Below, in pieces: positions 47,518 through 57,757 of a stretch of DNA of 64,000 nt. A program made the translations under genes and the position numbers. The notes under the pieces were generated by a model that worked only from the letters and a program-made list of their open reading frames with translations, had not been told where the DNA came from and did no database searches. Source of the DNA: Narthecium ossifragum (taxonomy: Eukaryota; Streptophyta; Magnoliopsida; Dioscoreales; Nartheciaceae); assembly GCA_963920575.1 (NCBI GenBank), contig OY986964.1:14001460-14065459 (forward strand). Reading direction: 5' to 3'. How positions within the stretch are numbered: position 1 is the first letter of the stretch; each line of letters opens with the position of its first letter.

Positions 47518-47781
47518 TTTGTAACGGCCCCCGTCATCCGGGACCGTCCAGGGCCTGCAGGCTCCGTCCAAGATCCACCCGAGGGCCCCACCCGACACAA
47601 TATTGTCTTTTTTTCCCAGATTTCTGTGGTGAGCCAAAAGCGAACAATATTGTGTCGGGTGGGGCCCTTGGGTGGATCCTGGACGGAGCCCACAGGCCCT
47701 GAGCGGCCCCGGACGGCGGGGGCCATTACAAGACCCTCGACCTACCGCGGTCGGACCGGGTTGGAGGAATAGGTCCTCACA

Positions 47782-48098
47782 TGTTCTATGCATTTATATA
47801 CATCCACACATCAAAGAAATGGTACAAACCTGAAAATAAAGTTAAAATCTGGTGAAGCTAAACCTGAAATGGTAAATCATGCACATTCTCTTTATTCCAG
47901 AGTCATACTTTTTGAAGGAGATCAAGGAAGGTTATGCATAGATTGGACCCTCTACTGTCCCATTAAATAGTGTGTTCATTTTTGGGACAGCTCCTCCACC
48001 ATGAACATTCAGATACAACAAAAACCAACATCCCAATTTTGATGTCCAACATACCAACCACATACATGTGCCAGTCATACAACCCAATTACAAGTCCA
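47782..48098. other. Intergenic or 3' UTR sequence
   Basis: AT-rich, no gene seen. It separates the GRF gene 3' end from the X solo LTR. Confidence 0.4.
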
Positions 48099-49776
48099 TT
48101 ACACACCATAAAACCTGTGATTGCAATACAACACAGTAAACACAAATGCCCAGGTCAATATTAAAGCAATATGGTATGCCATGGCCTTTAGCTTCAATTG
48201 ATGGTTTTGTAGCTCCAGGCGGGCCACTATCACATCTCTCTTATCCACTAACCTTGTCCCAGCACTTGAATCTGCTCTTGTTGACAACTCACGATCCACC
48301 CGATTGTAAATTTTTTCATCATACCATATGAAGTAGTTGCAACCACCATGCTCCTATAGAAGCCAACACAAGGGGTAGCTACGGCATTGTTAAACAGGGC
48401 AGCGAGAATGGACTAAAAGGATCTTACCCGTGGTGTTGCACAACTCAAGAACCTTTTACCGGGGTTCTGCTTTGTCCGATAACTCCATAATCGGGCCTCC
48501 ATACCGCACCAGTTGTCGCGCCCCGACCCGCATAGGCCCAACAGGGCCGGGCGACGCGAAGCGGAACCTAACCTACTGCGAAAATTTTGGCGATGTTTCC
48601 CTCTATTTGTAGTGGTTACCCTATCAAAACATAACCATCCTGTATTATACAAATATTACAACCCAAAGATTGAAACCGGATATTTATATACAATCCTCAA
48701 ACAGGGAAATTATAGATTTATCACTCCCGTAGTAGACTATCTAAAACAAAAGGTATAAAACTGTAAAATCGCCACCTCTCAAGCACCGCCAGACGCCGCC
48801 ACGTCACCAAACACCGGCCCGGTAGGGGCGATTGAAGAAGAGCTAGCGCCAGCACCTGCAAAACGCAGCCCGGGTAGGAGTGAGCACTAAGCTCAGCAGG
48901 GACACTACACTACGACACTCACAAGGGAGGGAACACAACAGTGTCGCCTCCAAGTCTATCCTAGGTGTATAAAAGGGTCCCATAACCCTACCGAAAGTCC
49001 GTGAACGCAGGCCCAAAACATTGCATACTCTCAACATGACACAAAACACTGTTTGGCGGGCCAAGATACTGCTGGACAGGCACTCCTCCTCCCAAGAGTT
49101 TAGGAACACCGGACTCTGGCTACACTTCGGATACAACTTGAAGTTGGCACGACTTCTAAACCTCAAACAACATGTATTCAGGTTAAACTAACCCTATCAT
49201 CGAGAATCAACTGAATACTACACATTGAGTCCTGGACCAAGCTACCCGCAACGGTCCTAAAGCTAGATCCGGGCTATCCGAAAACCCCGGATCGGCAACG
49301 CCCTACACAGATGCAACTAGTGCACAACACAATGCATGTATAAACATGCGCAGGATAATACAGAAAAACATGCAACAGTATGTGATGATATACAAAGACA
49401 AGGTCTGGGCACGGCACCCTGCCGGCCCGGGGTGGTGAACAGATAAATAAGGTCTACGGACTGCTGCAGTGGTACCACCACCAACTGCCAGCAGTCCACC
49501 ACAAAACCTGCACCGGGAAACAACCCCGCAAACAACAGCTCACATATATCACAGGTAAAGCCCTCGGCGCACGCCGGCATGAGAGGCTAAGGAAAGCTGT
49601 AGGGCTACCCGCCCGTTTATTCTAAACATCCCGGGAGTCATCACTCCCCCGGTTCACCACTGCCCTATTATAGGACTAACATGCTTAAACATATGTACAA
49701 GGTATAAAGCGGTAAGAAAAACCGACATACCAAGCCCCGCGGGCAAAAGCCATGAAAAATCCTCTCTGCTACTAAA

Positions 49777-50062
49777 GGATCGATCTTTCCCAAAGAAAGG
49801 ATCGATCTTTTAAGTAACAGTGAGCTTCCCTCACTGTCGAGCCAAAGAAGATCGATTCTTCCTCCCAGGAAGATCGATCTTTCTAGAGACAGAGGGTGCC
49901 CTTCATGTCGCACCAAGAAAGATCGATCCTTCCTCCCAGGAAGATCGATCTTCTTCGCGACGAAGGGTAACCATGCTACTCAAGAACCGGGATCGATCTT
50001 CTCCAAGCAGAGGATCGATCCTTCATCGAGCGTAGCATGACCAACCCAGAGGGATCGATCCG
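49777..50062. repeat. Palindrome cluster, AGATCGATCYT type
   Basis: Ten or more GATCGATC words, mostly as pairs such as GATCGATTCTTCCTCCCAGG followed by AAGATCGATC, can fold into short hairpins. Confidence 0.85.
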
Positions 50063-50431
50063 AATGGTTTCTCCGGCGTCCTTCCGATGAGAAATACCGC
50101 CGGAAGAGACATCCAAACTTAACCAAACTCTGGGATCAAATAGATCAAGATCCCACGAGTCCAAAACCGGTGAAAACACGAGAAACAAACATATATATAG
50201 AGAGATCTATGTAAAAGAATACAATCAAACCAGAAACTCCAAAAACCCGGAATAAAAGTAGGTAGGAATCCCTACCGGAGCAAGAGTAGCTTAAATCCAA
50301 GCAGCTAGGCCTTGGATCGTCCTCAAATGCCTTCAAAAATCGCAAGATCTGAGCTCAAATCTCCGGATTTCAAAAGGGATTCAAGGAAGAAAGTCTCGTC
50401 TGCTTTATAGGCAAATGAACCGACTTATGAA

Positions 50432-50534
50432 TGATCGATCCTTCCCTAGGCAAAGATCGATCCTTCATGACGATCGCACTTTGACTTTCTGGCACAAGAA
50501 GATCGATCTCTTAGCTAGAGAAGATCGATCCTCT
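50432..50534. repeat. Palindrome cluster, AGATCGATCYT type
   Basis: Two further pairs of the same variant near the end of the same LTR. Confidence 0.8.
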
Positions 50535-50899
50535 TTGTGATGAAAGCTAAACTTAGTTAAGAACTCAAGCCTAAGTCCGGATCTTTCGATCTCGGGTCCC
50601 ACTAACCGTTCTAACCAAACATTACCACAAACACGGTCAGTGTGTGCATACGCGGGTGTGAAACAAGCCGGCAAGGCGTAACAAATTGCCCTTGCGGCCC
50701 ACGACGAGCCACAGGAGTAGAGGGACGGGTCCTCACACCAATAGTAGTAGATCCTATCGACCCTCCTCGAGGCTGAGCTTGATCCGGCGCTGGGTTGTGG
50801 ATTCCCGGTCGATCCTGGCCTCCTTGACATGGTGTCGTCCGATGGTAGTGGTTAATTTAGTAAGAAATCGGCCAGCGAGCTCCTCGTCTTCTTTAGCCA

Positions 50900-51259
50900 T
50901 GTCACACCCCGACTCAGAAAACCCATCCGGATCGGGGCGTGAGGGAATTCACAAGCAACTGGCGCGATACAAGCGGAATTCGGAGTTAATTTAAACAAAT
51001 TGACTTCCAATAGCAATACAAAAATTCTGATAAACTACTAAAGATCTGAAACTCTGAGTCAGCGGAAACAAGATTTCTATTGAATTGACATCAAAGTTAT
51101 ACTATTTAGACATCGGTTACAGATTTATCAAAATTCCTCAAAAATGGACAAATATACATTTACAAAATCCTCGAATGATGTCTATTTATAAAAACTGCAA
51201 AAAAAATACAACAGATCTCCCACAGCAACCTCAAACGCCTTCGAAAGTCATCGCGTCGC
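50900..51259 (-). repeat. Family X subtype 2 LTR fragment
   Basis: It starts TGTCACACCCCGACTCAG and follows 41836 onward for about 360 bases, then is cut by Athila D. The remainder is not in the window. It sits about 70 bases upstream of the GRF gene start. Confidence 0.8.
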
Positions 51260-52691
51260 TGATGAGTCACTAAATGTTCATGATTAAACCCCTTAACTTA
51301 GCTTTGTTAGGCCTAGAGTGTTTGTATTTGATAGCTTGTTAGTTGATTTCAGGTTTGATCATGCTTTGAGGAGAATTGCAAGAAATTCAATTAATATGCT
51401 GAAATACACTGCTCTATCGACTGTTAGCACAATATTCACCAGAAATTATTCTTATGTCCAAATATTGTGAAATTTGGGTGACATCTAGTAGACATCAAGA
51501 CGTACAACTTTCATGTTGGACACTTTCAGAGATTCCCGATGGATTGATAGCAGTTTTGAAGAAGATGGAGATATTTAGCCGCTGGAAGACTGGTCCGTCG
51601 ACGTTCGGGAGAATATTCGCCAAATATTCTAGATAAGTTCAAATATTACAAACTCTTCGGAAGAAGACAGAAGACTTCCAAATCTACATCTTTTGTGTTG
51701 GACTCATTCTCAAATTCCAAACTGGTTGAGCCCAGTCGCGATTAGAAGAAGCTGTCAGGGTTGGACCAGGAATTCCGAGTTGCACTTGAGGTCTAACTTA
51801 ACCTTGAAACCCTAATCCGGGAATTAAGATATAAAAAGGGCTTTGTGGCTGGAAAACCAAGGAGGCCTCCATAGAGAAAAACAGAGGAATTCAGATTGGA
51901 GAAGAAGACGGAGATGTGGTGTAGATCTCAAGCTTTCTTCATCGAATACATGGATCTCATTCAAAAGATGAGTGGCTAATCTTCTAGATCTAGGGATTTC
52001 ATGAAACTCTAGTGTAACTTTCTGTATTTTCTAGTTGATTCTTGTATTTCTTTCTCATAGACATGATCTTATGGATTTGAATTTATTGATAATAGAGTTG
52101 ATTGAAGTATTTCCCTTGACGTATTTTGTGTCCTACTTGATTGCTGTGCTTGATGGTAGAGTTCCATAAGATGGTTTTCATGTGGTTTTTGACATGCTTT
52201 TGAGATAATCTATGCTAAGTAAAGATAGATTGTACTCAGGTTAAGTCCGAAGACAATCTATGCTACACGAAGATAGGTTTTGCCTTAGGTAGTCACCAAC
52301 TTTCTTTTAGGGTTTCATGTGAGCTTAAGAAGCCATGATTCCATAATGTCTAGAGAAGAAGCAAGATGATAGCTAGAGGATACAGGAAGTGAAGCTAGAG
52401 TGGATTGAGGGATCCCTAGGTTGTTTCTCTCATTGATCTACTTCAACCTTTTCATTGCTTTTTCAGTAGTTTAATTCCTTAGATAACAAAACCATTGAAA
52501 CTCCTTTTCTTCGCCTTAGAACTTGAGTTTAGAGATTTAATTTGATTTCTTCTTTTGTTAAACAATCTTTCCCTGTGGTTCGACTCCGGATCTCACCACT
52601 GTTCTACGTTTGTAGAGTAGTATTGATTGAAGGATTATAAATTCTAAATTGCGTTTTGCATCTGATTTAACGACGCATTTGCGAGCGATCA
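51260..52691 (+). repeat. Athila D 5' LTR
   Basis: It starts TGATGAGTCACTAAATG and ends TGCGAGCGATCA, 1432 bp, followed after five bases by the primer site. Confidence 0.9.
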
Positions 52692-52696
52692 ATTTT

Positions 52697-52714
52697 TGGC
52701 GCCGTTGCCGGGGA
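52697..52714 (+). other. Athila primer binding site (tRNA-Asp)
   Basis: TGGCGCCGTTGCCGGGGA is an 18-base complement of plant tRNA-Asp 3' end, the standard Athila primer. Confidence 0.92.
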
Positions 52715-52898
52715 AACATTTTGATTTTTCAAAGAAGTTTCTGATTTTTCTCTTTGCTCTTTTTCTAGGCATAGTTAGGTTTTTATTTTCAGTTATTTTT
52801 CGTTTATTTTTAGGAATTTTTCTGACAATTCTAGGGATTTTCGTAGCATTAAAGCAACAGTTTTTTGGAGAAGAAGCTTTCTGCAACTCGGATTACCG

Positions 52899-52968
52899 AC
52901 CGATCGGGCTACCAGGCGAGCGATCGGAAGGCCTACCGATCGATCGGCCATCTTCCCGATTGATCGGA
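52899..52968. repeat. Palindrome cluster, CCGATCGATCGG type
   Basis: Four words (ACCGATCGGGC, GCGATCGGA, CCGATCGATCGG, CCGATTGATCGG) in the untranslated leader between the primer site and gag. Confidence 0.8.
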
Positions 52969-53088
52969 CGCGTGTCACTCAGGTACGTTTTCTTCACCTA
53001 AACTTGTGCTTTTTGCTGTGGCATTCCGTGGTTTTCTCCTCTCCTCCGAATAGTCTGTTTTCTTTTTCTCTTTTTGGTGTGATCTTGT

Positions 53089-55880
53089 ATGCAAGGCAGA
53101 CGATCCCTACATAATCCGTTGGAACCTTTGGATCTAGAAATAGAGACCACACTTCGAGCTGCTAGAATCTTAGCACAAAAATCTCTAAGTAACTATCAGG
53201 AAGCCATAAGCAACTTGCAATCCTTAATGGCTGAACACGAGGAACATGTCATTGACCCTAATGATAATATGGGTAGGGGTGGAAATGATCACAATAATAG
53301 AGAAGTCCCAATTAGGAATCACTTCTTACCTGGACCTTATACCTATGCTTCTTGTATCAACCCACCTACCATCAATGCTACCCATTATGAGATTAAGCCT
53401 AACTGGATTACAGCCTTACCTTCTTTTTATAGGCGTGAGAATGAGGATCCCTATGGACACATTGCTAGCTTTCTTGAAATCCTTTCTATGTTCAAACTTC
53501 AGCATTTTAATGATGATGCCTTTAGACTCAAACTCTTCCCTTTTTCTTTGAAAGATAAGGCTAAACATTGGCTCCAAACATTAGCTCCAAATTCGATTTC
53601 AACATGGGACCAACTTCAGGATGCTTTCCTTAAGAAATATTTCCCGATCATTAAAACTCAAAATTATCGAACCATGATTATCTCTTTTAAGTAAAATGAA
53701 GATGAGATGTTTCATGAAGCTTGGGAAAGGTTTAAGGATCTTCTTAGAGAGTGTCCCCATCATGAGGTACCTGAGTGGCAGTTAGCCCATTCATTTTATA
53801 ATGATCTTAATGATCGTTATAGGACAATGGTCGAAGCTTGCTGCGGGGGTGTTGTTCTTAGTAAGCCATGGACTGCCCTTTGGGAAATGTATGACAATCT
53901 TGCTGAAAATTCACAACACAATGCCTCAGTCTCTAGGAGTCGGTCTACCACTGTTCGTAATTCTCGAGGAATTCATGAAATTTCTGAAGTCCAAAGTCTC
54001 TCCGCACAAGTAGCCCTCCTAACTAAAGACTTAAACCAGTTGAAAACAAGCCAATCTCTTGCTCAACAATTGCCTACTACTTCTCTTGAAATCTGTGCCC
54101 TTTGCCTTAATTCTGGTCATCATATCACTGATTGTTATCTGGCCCCCAATTTCCCTGACTTTGTTCAGGAACAAGTTAATGCAACTTATGATCTTTCCAA
54201 ACCTCAGAACAACTCTTATTCGAATACCTATAATCCAGGTTGGAGAAATCACCCTAATTTTAGTTGGAAGCCACAACCGTCAAGTAACTTTCAAGGGCAA
54301 AACAATCCAGCTAATACTTCTACTCTCAAGTACCCACCTAAATCTTTTGCATATCCAAACCCTGGGTACTCTTCACATTATCCACAGAATACCTCTCAAC
54401 CTCCTCCTCCTGAATCATCAACTGAGCCCACTTTAAATTCAATCATGAGTACACTTTTAGAGATGAGAGGTGATTTCAATAGGGACATGTCATCCATGAA
54501 GGTCGAAATTTCAACTGTCAAAAGTGATGTCTCCTTGTTGACAAACAATTTATCTTCAACGATTCAATCTGTATCAAATTTAGAAAAACAAGTTGGGCAG
54601 CTATCTAACAACATGGCTAGAATAGAGGAAGGGCACCTACCGAGTCAACCTTTACCCAATCCAAGAGGCCTACACCACGCAGAAAGCCAAAATTTTGAAA
54701 GTGCCAAGGCCGTAGTGACCCTTAGAAGTGGAAAAACCGTTGACAATCATGTAGGGGAACGAACAAGTACCGATCGATCGGACACAGTTCCGATCGATCG
54801 GCCGTCAGACGACCGATCGGTATTCCAACCGATCGATCGGACGGACGGTGGTGACCCAGACAACCCACCTGATTCCAACCTCTCTGATTCTAGGGAATCT
54901 AACCCTTTCAAGTATACACCTAGGGTACCCTTTCCTGCGGCCCTTAAGGATCCCTATCCAACTATCAAAGCCCGAAGAGCTGTAGAGGACGCCCTTGAAA
55001 TCTTCAAACAGGTCAACATCAACATACCATTGCTTCATGACATTCGTCAAATCCCTTCATATGTCAAATTTCTGAAGGATCTGTGCACTCATAAACGCCA
55101 GACAAAACCCAACAGAGACAAGAAAATCCTTTTACCTGAACAAGTTAGTTCGATTTTGAGACATGACACGCCACCCAAATTAAATGACCCTGGTACCCCT
55201 ACCATACCCTGTTGCATAGGAGACTACCAGATTGATGGTGCCCTTCTTGACCTAGGAGCCAGTGTTAACATTTTGCCCTACTAGCTTTATAAGGAATTTG
55301 GGATGGAAGAACTTAAACAGACATCAGTGATTTTGCAATTAGCTGACAGGTCCATTAAGGCACCTAGAGGTATAGTAGAAGATGTTTTAGTTAAAGTGGA
55401 TAATTTTTTCTTACCGGTTGACTTTGTTGTCTTAGACATGGAACCTGTTGTCCACTGCAAAAAGACTGTACCCATTATTCTAGGACGTCCGTTTTTGGCC
55501 ACTGCTAATGCCTACATAAATTGTCGAACTGGTGTGATGGATGTTTCTTTTGGTAATATGCATGTTAAATTGAATATCTTTAAGACTGCATGTTTGCCTG
55601 AACATGAGAATGAATGCTTTCATGTTGATAGTTTGACGGACTGCTATGATGATAAGTCTCATGTCATAATAAATGATAGATTGCCTACAATTTGGGATGA
55701 ATACGATTTTGGTTATAATGATTATGATCTTAAACTGTATAATGATAAATTGCCTATAATCTGGGATGAGTATGATTCTGAGGATGACGATGTTGAATTA
55801 AAGAATGAAATTTTGCTTGATATTTTGAATGAATATGCTTCTGACTCTGATGAGGATGTTAATCGGGACACTGCACAATC
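53089..55880 (+). pseudogene. Athila D gag and protease
   Basis: From ATG at 53089: an N-terminal helical region, then the retrotransposon gag domain (near codons 100-240, with FRLKLFPFSLKDKAKHWL and, past the stop, EAWERFKDLLRECPHH). A CCHC-like knuckle CALCLNSGHHITDC lies near 54095-54140, followed by a Pro/Gln-rich linker and a coiled region. The protease has DLGASVN near 55250. Stops: TAA at 53692-53694 (CAA in an open copy would give Gln) and TAG at 55282-55284 just after the protease motif. The protease C-terminal part (55303-55870) ends in an acidic tail with a repeated LPxIWDEYD unit. The frame is cut at about 55880. Confidence 0.88.
54769..54840. repeat. Palindrome cluster inside gag-protease spacer, copy D
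   Basis: Three CCGATCGATCGG words and one ACCGATCGGT are translated as Asp-Arg-Ser/Pro repeats. It is the same variant as this copy's leader. Confidence 0.85.
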
Positions 55881-56097
55881 GAAATTTCAGAATATTTGGA
55901 GTTTCAGAGAATATCTGGCGAATATTTTCCCAATGGTTGACGAAGCTGTATTTTTCTTCATTTTAGCCGAATTTCTTGTATCTCTTCTCAAACCATGATT
56001 AAACCTGAAATCAAGCAACATGATATCAAATACATCTACTATAGGGCTAACAAATGTAATTTAAGGGGTTTAATTAGGAATAATTAGTGACTTATCA
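55880..56097 (-). repeat. Athila A 3' LTR, truncated
   Basis: On the minus strand it starts TGATAAGTCACTAATT right after the purine tract and aligns with the start of the LTR at 51260. It stops after about 218 bases at the junction with copy D. Confidence 0.85.
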
Positions 56098-57757
56098 CAC
56101 CCCCCAACTTACACTTTGCTAGTCCTCGAGCAAAGAAAAGATAAAAAATAAAGCAATAAATCTAACTAGCCACTTTCGTATGTCTCACGATTGCACTTAG
56201 CATGTGCAACAAGCCTTTAAACCCCTGGGTTACCCCAGTGGAGGAGTTATAGTCTCCTGAGGGTTTTCAGGGATGACACCCACAAACATCTATACATTCC
56301 CTTCAATATATCATTAGAAATCAATCACAATATTCATCAACTCTAACGCATGAAATAGAAATAATATCCATAAATATACCCTTCAACTCATAGTCGCATA
56401 AAAACATAGTAAATCAAAACATGTCATCACATATTTCCAACACTTCAACATATTTAATCATGATTAAAAATAACTTTAACACTCCTGTGTGTGAATGGGG
56501 TTCCACATGCTTCAGAGCATCAATTATATCTAAGCACTTCAACTATTCAAGATCACAATCCTACCCAAGCACATATCTCCCACTTATCACATAGCAATAT
56601 CTCTTTTTTTCTTTTTCTTTTTTCATATATGACATGTGCAATGTTATGATTTCTTAAGCTTTCTTCATGGTCCATGTAACGAGGTTCAAGCCAGTGACTC
56701 CCAAACCAGACGGTTTTAGGGCACTAAGTGTAGAACACTCTTCAGACTCTAATGCTCAAACCATGAAGGCTACAAATCATAACTAGTCATTTTTTTTCAG
56801 GGAATTCAACCGTTTTACGCGAACACCACGCTGGCTAGGCACACTGCCCAGTTACTAAGTTGAAGATCCTTTTTTCTTTTCTTTTTTTCTTTTTTTTTCG
56901 CATATTCAGATAATTGCATGTGTTCATGTATTTTCTGTGTCATGACCTAAAATTGTAAATCTATCCCAGTATCATGCTTAGAATCTAATATCAACCCCTT
57001 AACATGTGGAAGTGAACATGTGCATTAGGATATGTCAAGCTATCATTAGATAATGGTAAAAGTGTTAAAGTATAGAAATAGTGTTATGCATAGCAAAATT
57101 TACTATCCCTTATACGACATACAAATCTCAGAATAATTCATAACATAAATTTCTAAAACATGCATCTTTGTCAAATCATATCATAATTTCATTCTTTTGA
57201 GATAATTCAAGGGATGTATAATATTTGGTTACCAGAAAAATAATAAGCATGAACTCCTAGAATTCTACCCCCCAACTTAAATGTAATTGTCCCCAATTAC
57301 ACTAAGTCATAAAAATAAATCAAGAAGTAAAGGGTAGAGATAACCATAATGAACGCCCCAAAAATAGATTTCTCGCACGTCCCATTTAAGGTCAACGTTC
57401 CGCCACCAATAACAATGAATTATACCCCCACAAGTAGACATCACCCACCTTTTGATCGAAAGCCAAATATAGTTACCCCTGCCAATAAAAGAAGTACCTT
57501 TCCAAAAGATCAAGACAAATAGCAAAGAAATGCACCAAATTACTGAAAATTTTGACAGAGACTCCTTTATAATTCGTAGCATATCGAACCTGTACAAACA
57601 TGCCATCCACACCATACATGATACTAGGACCGAGAAATATAAATCAAAGTAAACAAAACATTAACAACTGGCCGACATCAAAGCACTAAGCAACCACACA
57701 AGCCAGTAAACATGCATCAAGGTCATAGCATCGAAACAACCATCCACGCAACACAAC
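56098..57757 (-). other. Athila A 3' noncoding region with two purine tracts
   Basis: The 3' purine tract AAGTTGGGGGGTG is at 56098-56110. A near copy lies about 1.18 kb upstream (57270-57286, minus: AAGTTGGGGGGTAG). Blocks 56130-56290, 56640-56790 and 56813-56875 are conserved in copy B. The 102-codon frame at 57307-57615 has no family I know and is matched only as broken sequence in copy B (7550-7870). Confidence 0.7.

Larger units (their letters stand above)
47096..47730 (-). mobile_element. Cassandra TRIM (copy 2)
   Basis: The minus-strand order is a 211-base aberrant LTR (47730-47520), iMet primer site and 77-base internal part (47519-47443), and a normal 347-base LTR (47442-47096). The LTR starts TGTGAGACTCGG and ends GGGGGCCATTACA. 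The aberrant LTR is only the terminal part of an LTR present as an inverted repeat. The flanks share AGAC. The copy is clearly diverged from copy 1, so the two come from different subfamilies. Confidence 0.8.
44274..47781 (-). repeat. Solo LTR, family X, subtype 2, with Cassandra inside
   Basis: Perfect target duplication TGTTC at 44269-44273 and 47782-47786. The left end is TATCACACC instead of TGTCACACC, a G-to-A change in the terminal dinucleotide. It ends AGGTCCTCACA. The Cassandra at 47096-47730 is a later insertion near the right end. Without it the LTR is about 2.87 kb. Confidence 0.88.
48514..50737 (-). repeat. Solo LTR, family X (copy in GRF gene)
   Basis: TGTCGCGCCCCGACCC to GGGTCCTCACA. 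Flanks CCAGT (48509-48513) and CCAAT (50738-50742) are a target duplication with one mismatch. It interrupts the GRF exon next to the Trp-Cys-Gly codons. Confidence 0.9.
48099..50830 (-). pseudogene. GRF-type zinc-finger membrane protein, exon 1 split by a solo LTR
   Basis: The predicted product is a small plant GRF zinc-finger protein with a C-terminal membrane segment. Exon 1 runs 50830-50738 (31 codons, Ser/Arg-rich start) and resumes at 48508-48428 (27 codons). The intron is 48427-48354 (74 bp, GTAAG to TATAG), and exon 2 is 48353-48099. GRF landmarks are CGMEARLW, NPGKRFLSC and GGCNYFIWYDE. Three of four zinc ligands are visible; the first is Tyr (YWCG). The tail has a helix and then a hydrophobic segment (MAYHIALILTWAFVFTVLYC). 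With the LTR and one target-site copy set aside, the frame is 142 codons without a stop. That suggests it was intact when hit. I cannot tell whether it was ever expressed. Confidence 0.75.
51260..55880 (+). mobile_element. Athila copy D (5' half)
   Basis: 5' LTR, tRNA-Asp primer site, gag and protease in order. RT, RNase H, integrase and the 3' LTR are missing. The right end is an inverted junction with Athila A. Confidence 0.85.

Noticed and set aside
1909..50534. Spaced palindromic repeats resembling CRISPR arrays
   Set aside because: Words vary, spacing is irregular, they lie inside LTRs and coding spacers of plant retroelements, and no cas genes are near.
11043..50737. Family X as MULE-type DNA transposons
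   Set aside because: Ends are TG/CA without long terminal inverted repeats, and duplications are 5 bp, not 9 bp.
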